Positions 41,435 to 49,493 of a DNA stretch of 64,000 bases are shown here, piece after piece (within the stretch, counting starts at the first letter, position 1; each line of letters begins with the position of its first letter). The position numbers and the translations under genes are program-made. Origin of the DNA: Streptomyces ficellus. GTDB lineage: Bacteria; Actinomycetota; Actinomycetes; Streptomycetales; Streptomycetaceae. The notes under the pieces were generated by a model. It did no database searches and was not told where the DNA came from. It was given only the letters and a program-made list of their open reading frames with translations. The DNA lies in NCBI RefSeq assembly GCF_030406405.1, contig NZ_JAUEPL010000028.1, forward strand, positions 1 to 64,000, given 5' to 3'.

Positions 41435-42955
41435 ATGTCGGTTCTCACCATCGACGTCGGTACGTCGGTCATCAAATCCGTCGTGTTCGACGACCAGGGG
41501 CGGGAAATAGCGCTCGCCCGTATCGGGACCGAGGTGCTGCGCCCCCAGCCCGGCTGGGCGGAGCAGGACATGGACGCCGTATGGAACGGCGTGGTCTTCA
41601 CCGTGCGCAGTGCCCTGTCCCAGCTCGGCCCCGGCCACGACCCGGTCTGGCTGGTGAGCTTCACGGCACAGGGCGACGGCTGCTGGCTCGTCGACGACAA
41701 GGGCCGCCCCACCGGCCCCGCCATCCTCTGGTCGGACGGCCGCGCGGCAGACCTGCTCACCCGCTGGGCCGCCGACGGCGTCCTGGAGCAGGCCTACCGC
41801 CGCAACGGCTCCCTCACCTGCGGCGGCATGCCCAACGCGGTGCTCAGCTGGCTCGCCGCCCACGACCCGGAGCGGCTGGAACGCTCCCGTACGGCGCTGA
41901 CGGCGGCCGGCTGGCTGTTCCTGAAGCTCACGGGGGTGGCCGCCATCGACGAGTCCGACGCCTCCGCGCCCTTCCTCGACCACACCACCGGCGACTACGA
42001 CCCGGCGATCATCGACCTCTTCGGGCTCCGCTGGGCCGGCCGGCTGCTGCCGAAGGTGCTCGGCGAGAACGAGCGGATCGCCGAGATCACCCACCACACC
42101 GCCGGCGAACTCGGCCTGCCCGCCGGCCTGCCCGTCGTCATGGCCCCCTACGACATCGCCGCCACCGCCCGGGGCGCGGGCGTCGTCAGCCCCGGCCAGG
42201 CCTGCTCCATCCTCGGCACGACCCTGTGCACCGAGATCGTCACCCGCCAGGTCGACACCTCCGGCGAGCCGTGCGGCATCAACATCGCCTACCGGGGCCG
42301 CAGCCGCATCCTGCGCGCCTTCCCCACCCTCTCCGGCACCGAGGTCCTCGACTGGGCGTCCCGCACCCTCGGCGTCGACGGCCCCGCCGCCCTCGGCGAG
42401 CTGGCGTTCAGCACGGAACCGGCCGCCAACGGCCCGGCGTTCCTGCCCTACCTCTCACCCGCCGGGGAACGCGCCCCCTTCCTCGACCCGCACGCGCGCG
42501 GCTCCCTCTGGGGCCTGTCCCTCGACCACTCGCGCGCCGACATCGCCCGCGCCGTCTTCGAGGGCCTCTCCCTCGTCGTCCGCGACTGCCTCCGGGCGGC
42601 CGGCACCGAGGTCCACGAGCTGCGCCTGTGCGGCGGCGGCGCCGCCAGCGACCAGTGGTGCCGCCTCATCGCCGACGTCACCGGCGTGCCCACCGCCCGC
42701 AGCGCCGACACCGAACTGGGTGCCAAGGGCGCGTTCCTGACCGGCCTCGTCCTCAGCGGCGCGGAGAGCAGCATGCGGGCCGCCGCCGCCAAGTACGTCC
42801 GGATGCGCTCCGGCTGGGAGCCCGACCCCGGGCGCCGCGCGCTGTACGACGAGCGCTACGCGTCCTTCCTCACCTGGCGCGACGCCGCCCGCTCGCTCGG
42901 CTGGTCGCCCGCCCCCGCCCACGTACCGCACGCACAGGAAGCCCCGCATGTCTGA
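41435..42955 (+). CDS. FGGY-family carbohydrate kinase
   Basis: A 506-aa sugar or polyol kinase with the ATP-fold opening LTIDVGTSVIKSVVFDDQGR, the sugar-site RPQPGWAEQDMDAVWNG, the catalytic Asp probably in APYDIAATARGAGVV, and LCGGGAASDQWCRLIADVTG near the C-terminus. It resembles xylulokinase and erythritol-kinase-like members, but the substrate cannot be fixed by eye. GAAGGGGCAGG precedes the ATG. It starts a coupled operon: the next kinase gene overlaps it by 8 bp. Confidence 0.87.
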   Translation: MSVLTIDVGTSVIKSVVFDDQGREIALARIGTEVLRPQPGWAEQDMDAVWNGVVFTVRSALSQLGPGHDPVWLVSFTAQGDGCWLVDDKGRPTGPAILWSDGRAADLLTRWAADGVLEQAYRRNGSLTCGGMPNAVLSWLAAHDPERLERSRTALTAAGWLFLKLTGVAAIDESDASAPFLDHTTGDYDPAIIDLFGLRWAGRLLPKVLGENERIAEITHHTAGELGLPAGLPVVMAPYDIAATARGAGVVSPGQACSILGTTLCTEIVTRQVDTSGEPCGINIAYRGRSRILRAFPTLSGTEVLDWASRTLGVDGPAALGELAFSTEPAANGPAFLPYLSPAGERAPFLDPHARGSLWGLSLDHSRADIARAVFEGLSLVVRDCLRAAGTEVHELRLCGGGAASDQWCRLIADVTGVPTARSADTELGAKGAFLTGLVLSGAESSMRAAAAKYVRMRSGWEPDPGRRALYDERYASFLTWRDAARSLGWSPAPAHVPHAQEAPHV

Positions 42956-44432
42956 CGCCCTGACGGCCGACGCCGTCCACCTCGGCCTCGACCTCGGCAC
43001 CCAGAGCGCCCGCGCCGTCGCCGTGGACGGCACCGGCCGGCTGCTCGCCGCCGCGTCCCGCCCCCTGACCGGCCACCGCGACGGACCGCGCCACGAACAG
43101 GACCCCGAGCAGTGGTGGTCCGCCCTCGCCGGCGCCGCCCGGGAAGCCCTCACCGGCATCGACCCGGCGCGCGTCCGGGGCCTCGCCGTGGACGCCACCT
43201 CCGGCACCGTCCTGCTGGCCGACGAGCGGGGCACCCCCCTGACACCCGGACTCATGTACGACGACGGGCGCGCCCGCGCGTACACCTCCCGCGTCAACAC
43301 GGCGGGCGCGAAGGTGTGGCAGGAGCTCGGCTACCGCACCATGCAGCCGTCCTGGGCGCTGCCCAAACTCCTGTGGCTGCTGGACAACACCGACTTCCCC
43401 GACGCCCGGCTGCTGCACCAGGCCGACCTGATCACCTGGCGGCTCGCCGGGAGGCCGACCGCCACCGACGCCAGCCACGCCCTGAAGACCGGCTACCACC
43501 TGATCGAGGAGCGCTGGCCGGAGCGGGAACTGGCCGCGCTGGGCATCCCGCCCTTCCTGCTGCCCGACGTCGTACGGCCCGGCACCGTCATCGGCACCGT
43601 CTGCGGCACCGCCGCCACGGCCACCGGCATCCCGCCCGGCACCCCGATCGTCGCCGGCATGACCGACGGCTGCGCGGCCCAGATCGGTGCCGGAGCGCTC
43701 ACGCCCGGCGCCTGGAACTCCGTGCTCGGCACCACCCTCGTCTTCAAGGGCGTGAGCCCGCACCTCGTACGCGACCCCGGGGGAGTGGTCTACTGCCACC
43801 GCGGCCCCGGCGGCACCTGGCTGCCCGGCGGCGCGTCCAGCAGCGGCGCCGGAGCCATCGCCCGGCGCTTCCCCGGCGCCGACCTCGCCGCCCTCACCGC
43901 CGGGGCCGCCGCCACCGGCTCCACCGCCGTCGCCTACCCCCTCGCGGGCGCGGGCGGCGAACGCTTCCCCTTCCGCGCCCCCGACGCCACGCCCTTCGTG
44001 CTGGGGGACGTGTCCGGTGACGCCGAGGAGTTCCATGCCCTGCTGCTCGGCGTGGCCTGCGTCGAACGCCTCTGCTTCGACTACCTCGACCACATCGGCG
44101 CCCCCGTCGACGGCCCGCTGACCCTCACCGGCGGCGGCGCCCGCAATTCCTACTGGTCGCAGCTGCGCGCCGACGTCCTGGGCCGAGACGTCACCCTGCC
44201 CGAACACGCCGAGAGCGCCACCGGCATGGCGGTGCTCGCCGCGACCGCCTCCGGCGCCACGCTGGAGGAGGCCGCGGCCGCCATGGTGCGCCTGCGGGAG
44301 GAACGGGCCCCCGACCCCGCGCGCACGGCCCGGCTGCTCCCCGTATACCTCGACTTCGTCGACGAACTGACCCGACGCGGCTGGCTCGACCGGTCCGTGG
44401 CGGCGCACGCGCGCAGAAAGGCCGAGCAGTGA
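42948..44432 (+). CDS. FGGY-family carbohydrate kinase (second copy)
   Basis: A 494-aa FGGY kinase of a different branch from the preceding one. It has LGLDLGTQSARAVAVDGTGR, HEQDPEQWWSAL, AGMTDGCAAQIGAGAL with the likely catalytic Asp, and TLTGGGARNSYWSQLRADVL. The two kinases differ enough that they probably act on different substrates or as partners. The ATG overlaps the upstream stop (ATGTCTGA), and its own stop overlaps the phosphatase GTG. Confidence 0.87.
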   Translation: MSDALTADAVHLGLDLGTQSARAVAVDGTGRLLAAASRPLTGHRDGPRHEQDPEQWWSALAGAAREALTGIDPARVRGLAVDATSGTVLLADERGTPLTPGLMYDDGRARAYTSRVNTAGAKVWQELGYRTMQPSWALPKLLWLLDNTDFPDARLLHQADLITWRLAGRPTATDASHALKTGYHLIEERWPERELAALGIPPFLLPDVVRPGTVIGTVCGTAATATGIPPGTPIVAGMTDGCAAQIGAGALTPGAWNSVLGTTLVFKGVSPHLVRDPGGVVYCHRGPGGTWLPGGASSSGAGAIARRFPGADLAALTAGAAATGSTAVAYPLAGAGGERFPFRAPDATPFVLGDVSGDAEEFHALLLGVACVERLCFDYLDHIGAPVDGPLTLTGGGARNSYWSQLRADVLGRDVTLPEHAESATGMAVLAATASGATLEEAAAAMVRLREERAPDPARTARLLPVYLDFVDELTRRGWLDRSVAAHARRKAEQ

Positions 44433-45046
44433 CCGACTTCATCCTCGTACGCCATGGCGAGACCGCCTGGCACGCGGACAACCGCTATGCCGGCCGCACC
44501 GACGTGCCGCTCACCGAACTCGGCCACAAGCAGGCCGCGACGCTCGGCGCCTGGGCCGCCGGGCAGCGCCTCGACGCCGTGCTGTGCTCGCCGCTGTCCC
44601 GCGCCCGCCTGACCGCCGAACCCGCCGCGACCGCGCTCGGCCTCACCCCCCGGGTGGACGAACGGCTGTACGAGGTGGACTTCGGGCGCGGCGACGGGCT
44701 GACGCGCGGGGAGATGGCCGAGGAGTTCCCCGACGAGCTGGCCGCCTTCCTCGACGACCCCGTGACCCACCACCTGCCGGGCGGCGAGGACCCCGCGGCG
44801 GCGGCGGACCGCGCCATCGACTGCCTTCAGGAGGTGGCGCGCGAACTGCCCGAGGGGCGCGTCCTCGTCGTCGCCCACTCCACCCTCGTACGCCTGGTGC
44901 TGTGCAAGCTGCTCGGCATCCCGCTCGCCGACTACCGCCGCGTCTTCCCCGCCCTGGAGAACGGCGCCCTCACCGAACTGCGGCTGCTGCCCGGGGGACG
45001 GGCGTCCCTGCTGCGGCTCAACGCACCCGCCCTCATCACCCACTGA
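44429..45046 (+). CDS. Histidine phosphatase (phosphoglycerate mutase-like)
   Basis: A 205-aa phosphatase with the catalytic RHG in FILVRHGETAWHADNRYAGR, the second Arg in CSPLSRARLTAEP, Glu in LYEVDFGRGDG, and the second His in LVVAHSTLVR. The set is that of broad-specificity CobC/PhoE-like sugar phosphatases rather than cofactor-dependent mutases. It is coupled by GTGA overlap to the second kinase. A phosphatase directly downstream of kinases suggests that a phosphorylated intermediate is finally dephosphorylated or controlled. Confidence 0.87.
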   Translation: MTDFILVRHGETAWHADNRYAGRTDVPLTELGHKQAATLGAWAAGQRLDAVLCSPLSRARLTAEPAATALGLTPRVDERLYEVDFGRGDGLTRGEMAEEFPDELAAFLDDPVTHHLPGGEDPAAAADRAIDCLQEVARELPEGRVLVVAHSTLVRLVLCKLLGIPLADYRRVFPALENGALTELRLLPGGRASLLRLNAPALITH

Positions 45047-45063
45047 CCCATGGGAGCACCACC

Positions 45064-46104
45064 GTGACCACCACCGTCCTCGCCGCCGGCGACCACTTCG
45101 TCCTGCCGCGCCTGCTCACCGAGGAGCTGCGCGCCGCCGCACCCGACGCCGACCTGGACGTACGGGAGATCCAACTGCCCTGGCCGCACACCCCTTTCGG
45201 CCGGGTGGCCGAGGTCGACGAGGCCTCCGGCACCGAGGAGGAGCTGATCGAGGCACTGCGCGGCGTACGGATCTGCGTCACCCAGATGGCCCCGCTCACC
45301 GAGCGGATCCTCGCCGCCTGCCCGGACCTGGAACTGTTCTGCGTCAGCCGGGGCGGCCCCGTCAACGCCAACCTCCAGGCCGCGACCCGCCACGGCGTCG
45401 CCGTCTGCTACGCCCCCGGCCGCAACGCCGTCGCCACCGCCGAGCACACCCTCGCCCTCATCCTCGCCGCCGCCCGCCGCATCGGCGAGGTCCACACCGA
45501 CCTCCAGCACGCCGTCTGGCGCGGCGACTACTACGACTACGCCAACTGCGGCTTCGAGATCGACGGCTCGGTCGTCGGCCTGGTCGGCTTCGGCGCGATC
45601 GGCTCGCGCGTGGCGCGGGTCCTGGTCGCGATGGGCGCCACGGTCCTGGTGCACGACCCGTATGTGAAGCCCGAGGCGGTGGAGGGCATCGCCGCACTCG
45701 TCCCGCTGGACGACCTGCTGAGCCGCTCCCGGATCGTCTCCCTCCACGCGCGCGTGACGGAGGAGACCACGGGCATGATCGGCCCCGCCCAGATCGCGGC
45801 CATGCCCCGGGGTTCGGTCCTCGTCAACTGCGCGCGCGGCGCGCTGGTGGACTACGAGGCGGTGTGCGACGCCCTTGACTCGGGGCGGCTCGCGGGCGCC
45901 GGCTTCGATGTGTTCCCCGTCGAGCCGGTACCGGCCGGTGCCCGTCTGCTGTCGACCCCGGGCGTCGTCCTGACCCCGCACATCGCGGGCGCCAGCCAGG
46001 AAGTGGCCCACAAGGCGGCCCGGATCGTGGCGGGCGAGGCGGCCCGCTTCCTGCGCGGTGAACCCCTGGCCCACTGCGCCAACCCGCAGGTGCCCGGTCA
46101 CTGA
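45064..46104 (+). CDS. D-isomer 2-hydroxyacid dehydrogenase (PGDH-like)
   Basis: A 346-aa NAD-dependent dehydrogenase. It carries VGLVGFGAIGSRVARVL (GxGxxG), the catalytic Arg in VNCARGALVDYEAV, Glu in DVFPVEPV and His in LTPHIAGASQEVA. The substrate-binding N-terminus has FCVSRGGPVNANL. It would oxidise or reduce a 2-hydroxy acid, possibly a sugar acid or its phosphate from the kinase pathway. GGGAG lies 8 bp before the GTG at 45064. Its end overlaps the convergent dehydrogenase gene by 7 bp. Confidence 0.87.
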   Translation: MTTTVLAAGDHFVLPRLLTEELRAAAPDADLDVREIQLPWPHTPFGRVAEVDEASGTEEELIEALRGVRICVTQMAPLTERILAACPDLELFCVSRGGPVNANLQAATRHGVAVCYAPGRNAVATAEHTLALILAAARRIGEVHTDLQHAVWRGDYYDYANCGFEIDGSVVGLVGFGAIGSRVARVLVAMGATVLVHDPYVKPEAVEGIAALVPLDDLLSRSRIVSLHARVTEETTGMIGPAQIAAMPRGSVLVNCARGALVDYEAVCDALDSGRLAGAGFDVFPVEPVPAGARLLSTPGVVLTPHIAGASQEVAHKAARIVAGEAARFLRGEPLAHCANPQVPGH

Positions 46105-46892
46105 CGCCGGGGGCGCGGCCGGGACACGTACCGCTGGCCGGCGGCCTTCAGGCGGTCGGGCAGCACCTTGGCGGCCGCGCCCAGGACCTTGGTCCGCACC
46201 GACCCGGCGACCACCTTGTCCCGGCCGCGCATCAGGGCCTCGAACGCGTCCTCGGCGACCCGGGCCGGATCGTCCTTGTCCATGCGCCCGAGGCGTGTGT
46301 CGTCCATGCCGGCGCGGTGGAAGAAGGCCGTCTCCGTGGCGCCCGGCATCAGCGACGTGACGCTCACCCCGGTGTCCCTCAGCTCGCCCTGGAGTCCCTG
46401 GGCGAAGGACTGGAGGAACGACTTCGAGGCGCTGTACACGGTCTGGTACGGGCCCGGCGCCATCGCCGCGACCGACGAGGTGATCAGCAGCCGGCCGTCG
46501 TCCTCCTCGACCATGCCGCGCAGCAGCCGGTGCGTGAGGTGCACCGTCGCGTTGATGTTGAGGTCGATGATCCGGGCGTGGTCGGCGAGGTCCACGCCGA
46601 GGAACGCCCCGCCCCGCCCCACGCCCGCGTTCAGCGCGGCGGCGGCGACCGGCCGGCGGGCGGAGAGGACGGCGGCGTACAGCTGCTCGACACCGTCGTA
46701 GGTGGCGAGGTCGGCCCGTACGGCGACGACGTCCGCGCCGTGGCCGCGCAGCTCCTGCGCGGCGGCCGCCAGTCCCCGGTCCTCCGCGCAGACGACCAGG
46801 TCGAATCCCTTGTCGGCGAACTGCCTGGCGAGTGCGAGGCCGATGCCGCTGGAGGCACCGGTCACCACCGCCAGTGGTCTCACGGCGTTCAT
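46098..46892 (-). CDS. SDR family oxidoreductase
   Basis: A 264-aa short-chain dehydrogenase with TGASSGIGLALARQFADKG, ALNAGVGRGG, and the triad Ser-Tyr-Lys in LLITSSVAAMAP and YSASKSFLQSF. It resembles the DltE/YqjQ-like group. The last residues are basic. The ATG at 46892 lies close to GGGGTACCCC, so its message may have a very short leader. It diverges from the MFS gene at 46985 and converges on the hydroxyacid dehydrogenase. Confidence 0.87.
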   Translation of the reverse strand: MNAVRPLAVVTGASSGIGLALARQFADKGFDLVVCAEDRGLAAAAQELRGHGADVVAVRADLATYDGVEQLYAAVLSARRPVAAAALNAGVGRGGAFLGVDLADHARIIDLNINATVHLTHRLLRGMVEEDDGRLLITSSVAAMAPGPYQTVYSASKSFLQSFAQGLQGELRDTGVSVTSLMPGATETAFFHRAGMDDTRLGRMDKDDPARVAEDAFEALMRGRDKVVAGSVRTKVLGAAAKVLPDRLKAAGQRYVSRPRPRRQ

Positions 46893-46920
46893 CCCGACCG
46901 GGTACCCCTGTGGCGGCACC

Positions 46921-46946
46921 GTTTCACCGGATTGATCATGGGGTAC
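46921..46946 (+). promoter_or_regulatory. SigB-like promoter for the MFS gene
   Basis: GTTT (46921-46924), a 16-base spacer and GGGTAC (46941-46946) match the remembered SigB consensus GNNT-N14-16-GGGTAC/T. The MFS start codon follows 38 bp later with a good GGAGG. Confidence 0.5.
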
Positions 46947-46984
46947 CCGCCCGCCGTCTTTTCGCCGCCTCGGAGGTGACCCCC

Positions 46985-48520
46985 ATGAGTGAGCTGGAGC
47001 TGGGCCAAGCGTCGAATGGAACCGTGACCACGAAAGTGCCGGCCCGGCTGGACCGGCTGCCGTGGTCACGGTGGCACTGGATGATCGTCATCGGTCTGGG
47101 CACCGTCTGGATCCTCGACGGGCTCGAAGTGACCATCGTGGGAAGCATGGCCAGCCGGCTCTCCGAGGAGGGCAGCGGGCTCGCCATCAGCAGCGCCCAG
47201 GTCACCGGCGTCGCCGCCGCGCTGTACGTCGCGGGCGCCTGCTCCGGCGCCCTGTTCTTCGGCTGGCTCACCGACCGCTTCGGCCGCAAGAAGCTCTTCC
47301 TCATCACCCTCGCGGTCTATCTCGGGGCGACGGCACTGACCGCGCTGTCCTTCTCCTCGTGGTGGTTCTTCCTCTTCCGCTTCCTGACCGGCTTCGGCAT
47401 CGGAGGCGAGTACGCCGCCATCAACTCGGCCATCGACGAACTGATCCCCAGCAAGTACCGCGGCCGGGTCGACCTGATCATCAACGGCAGCTTCTGGCTC
47501 GGCGCCATGGGCGGCGCCCTGCTGTCCGTCCTCGCCCTCGACACCGACATCCTCCCCAAGGACCTCGGCTGGCGGATCTCCTTCGGCCTCGGCGTCGTCC
47601 TCGGCCTGGTCATCCTCCTCGTACGCCGCCATGTGCCCGAAAGCCCCCGCTGGATGTTCATCCACGGCCGTGAGGAAGGGGCCGAACAGCTCGTGGCGGA
47701 CGTCGAGCGGCAGGTACGGCAGGAGACCGGCAAGCCGCTGCCCGAGCCGGCCGGGGCGATCACCATCAAGCAGCGGCACAGCGTCGGCTTCGTACAGATC
47801 GCCCGTACGCTCTTCCGCGTCTACCCCCGGCGGGCGGTGCTGGGCATGGCGCTCTTCATCGGCCAGGCGTTCCTCTACAACGCCATCACCTTCGGCTTCG
47901 GGTCGATCCTGGTGAAGTTCTTCGACGTCCCCAGCGGCTCGACCGGCTACTTCTTCGCCGTCATCGCGTTCGGCAACTTCATGGGCCCGCTGCTGCTCGG
48001 CCGCCTGTTCGACACCTGGGGCCGCCGGCCGATGATCGCCGGGACGTACCTGCTGTCCGGCGCCCTGCTGTTCGTCACGGCCTGGATGTTCGCCAACGGC
48101 TGGCTCACCGCCACCACCATGACGATCAGCTGGTGCGTGGTCCTGTTCTTCGCGTCCGCCGGCGCCAGCTCCGCGTACCTCACCGTCAGCGAGATCTTCC
48201 CCATGGAGACCCGCGCGATGGCCATCGCGTTCTTCTACGCCATCGGCACGGCCGCCGGCGGTATCTCCGGTCCGCTGATCTTCGCCGGCCTCACGGAGAG
48301 CGGCGTCGTCGCGGACACCGCCCTCGCCTTCTGCATCGGCGCCGCGCTGATGGTGGCGGGCGGTCTGGTGGCGCTGTTCTTCGCCGTCGCCGCCGAGCAG
48401 AAGTCGCTGGAGGACATCGCGACCCCGCTGTCCGCGCAGGCGGCGCAGGCGGCGACGGCCGCGGCCGCCGCCGCGAGCCCCGCCCCGGTCTCGCGCACGG
48501 CCCCGCCGCCGGCGCTGTGA
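46985..48520 (+). CDS. MFS transporter, metabolite:H+ symporter type
   Basis: A 511-aa twelve-segment transporter. It has WILDGLEVTIVGSMASRL in the first segment, GWLTDRFGRKKLFLITLAVY (the signature loop 2-3), FRFLTGFGIGGEYAAINSAI and RRHVPESPRWMF, all typical of the sugar-porter/aromatic-acid symporter group. The C-terminus is an Ala-rich tail. GGAGG lies before the ATG at 46985. A sodium- or proton-coupled metabolite is likely, but the substrate is unknown. Confidence 0.87.
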   Translation: MSELELGQASNGTVTTKVPARLDRLPWSRWHWMIVIGLGTVWILDGLEVTIVGSMASRLSEEGSGLAISSAQVTGVAAALYVAGACSGALFFGWLTDRFGRKKLFLITLAVYLGATALTALSFSSWWFFLFRFLTGFGIGGEYAAINSAIDELIPSKYRGRVDLIINGSFWLGAMGGALLSVLALDTDILPKDLGWRISFGLGVVLGLVILLVRRHVPESPRWMFIHGREEGAEQLVADVERQVRQETGKPLPEPAGAITIKQRHSVGFVQIARTLFRVYPRRAVLGMALFIGQAFLYNAITFGFGSILVKFFDVPSGSTGYFFAVIAFGNFMGPLLLGRLFDTWGRRPMIAGTYLLSGALLFVTAWMFANGWLTATTMTISWCVVLFFASAGASSAYLTVSEIFPMETRAMAIAFFYAIGTAAGGISGPLIFAGLTESGVVADTALAFCIGAALMVAGGLVALFFAVAAEQKSLEDIATPLSAQAAQAATAAAAAASPAPVSRTAPPPAL

Positions 48521-48528
48521 CACAGCGA

Positions 48529-48637
48529 TTGGCTCGCACAGCGGGAGATGGTTTATCGTTCATCAAGCTGGTGGTGAAGGACTCTCCACCACCACCACAC
48601 GCTGCCCCGGCTGGTTCCCCCGTCCAGCCGGGGCTTT
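48529..48637 (+). ncRNA. Candidate small RNA with own promoter and terminator
   Basis: The 202-bp gap after the MFS gene contains TTGGCT (48529-48534) and TTTATC (48552-48557), a plausible -35/-10 pair with 17-bp spacing. It is followed by a hairpin TGGTGGTG/CACCACCA (48569-48594) and a strong terminator stem (48605-48633). The expected transcript is about 70-75 nt. It could equally be an attenuated leader of the SRPBCC gene. I do not recognise an Rfam family. Confidence 0.35.
48605..48637 (+). terminator. Hairpin terminator after MFS gene / candidate sRNA
   Basis: CCCCGGCTGG and CCAGCCGGGG pair perfectly across a nine-base C-rich loop (TTCCCCCGT), followed by CTTTCCCTTTCCC. Confidence 0.8.
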
Positions 48638-48676
48638 CCCTTTCCCACCCGCTTCAGGCGCCGCAGGCCGGGCACC

Positions 48677-48707
48677 CGTTCGTCGGAAGATCTCCAGCCG
48701 ACGAACG
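48677..48707. repeat. 10-bp inverted repeat before the SRPBCC gene
   Basis: CGTTCGTCGG and CCGACGAACG flank an 11-base spacer and end 15 bp before the SRPBCC start codon. It could be a regulator site or a leader hairpin close to the ribosome binding site. Confidence 0.7.
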
Positions 48708-48722
48708 AGGAACGGTGGAGCG

Positions 48723-49136
48723 ATGACCGAGTACGAGCGTTCACGCACGATGCCCGCCCAGCCCGAGCACGTCTTCGACCAGGCCGCCAACGTCGACCAG
48801 CTCGACACCTGGCTCCCCGAGGCCCTGCACGTGCGGCCCGATGACCTGCCCGCCGTCACCGTGCACGAGGACCGCACCGACGAGGACACCTCCGCGCTGC
48901 TGCGCGCCCAGAAGGACCAGATGCGCCTGGAGTGGGGCACCAGGGACCAGGGCAGTTACACCGGATGGCTCCAGGTCGCCGGCATCGGCAGCGGGGCCAG
49001 CGAGGTGACCGTGCACCTGTCGTTCTTCGACGAGAGCCACGACCCCGGCGAGCAGGCCGTCGGCGACGCCCTCGACCGGAGCCTGGAGCGTCTGGAGAGC
49101 CAGGTACGGATGCGCGTCGACAACGCCGCCGGCTGA
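48723..49136 (+). CDS. SRPBCC family protein
   Basis: A 137-aa protein with the START/polyketide-cyclase fold pattern: an N-terminal strand (YERSRTMPAQPEHVFDQAAN), a middle acidic segment, and a long C-terminal amphipathic helix (DALDRSLERLESQVRMRV). Such proteins bind hydrophobic ligands; the ligand here is unknown. GGTGGAG precedes the ATG closely. An inverted repeat directly upstream may control it. Confidence 0.72.
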   Translation: MTEYERSRTMPAQPEHVFDQAANVDQLDTWLPEALHVRPDDLPAVTVHEDRTDEDTSALLRAQKDQMRLEWGTRDQGSYTGWLQVAGIGSGASEVTVHLSFFDESHDPGEQAVGDALDRSLERLESQVRMRVDNAAG

Positions 49137-49142
49137 CCGCCC

Positions 49143-49451
49143 ATGCCACCCCGCCGCCGTTACGCGGTCGCCGCCTCCGGCCAGTGGACGGACGAGGAGG
49201 ACGGCCGCCGGCGGCTGCCCGCCGGTGAGGTCCACGCGTGGGAGCCCGGCACGAACCAGACCATCTGCGGACTCTCCCTCAGCCGGTCACGGCTCGGGCG
49301 CTTCTCCCACGTCGTCTGGCAGGACATCCTCCCCGAATCCGGCGGCGCCGCCGACCGCGTCCAGCGCGTCTGCCCGCGCTGCGCGTCCGTCGCGGGCCGC
49401 CGGGGCCCTGACGCACGGCCACCGTGGCAGCGTACGAACCCCCGTCCGTGA
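49143..49451 (+). CDS. Hypothetical protein with His/Cys (zinc-like) motif
   Basis: A 102-aa basic protein beginning 6 bp after the SRPBCC stop. The central part reads HAWEPGTNQTICGLSLSRSR and then RVCPRCASVAG, so one His, one Cys and a CxxC pair could bind zinc. I recognise the layout from Streptomyces hypothetical proteins but no function. The C-terminus is Arg/Pro-rich. The ribosome binding site is weak. Confidence 0.6.
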   Translation: MPPRRRYAVAASGQWTDEEDGRRRLPAGEVHAWEPGTNQTICGLSLSRSRLGRFSHVVWQDILPESGGAADRVQRVCPRCASVAGRRGPDARPPWQRTNPRP

Positions 49452-49493
49452 TCACTTCCGTTTTTGTCCTGGTACGCGGGGCACTTGGGTGCT

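Noticed and set aside
48569..48633. The intergenic hairpins as the actinobacterial 6C RNA
   Set aside because: The defining runs of six C in two loops are absent; only one loop has five C.
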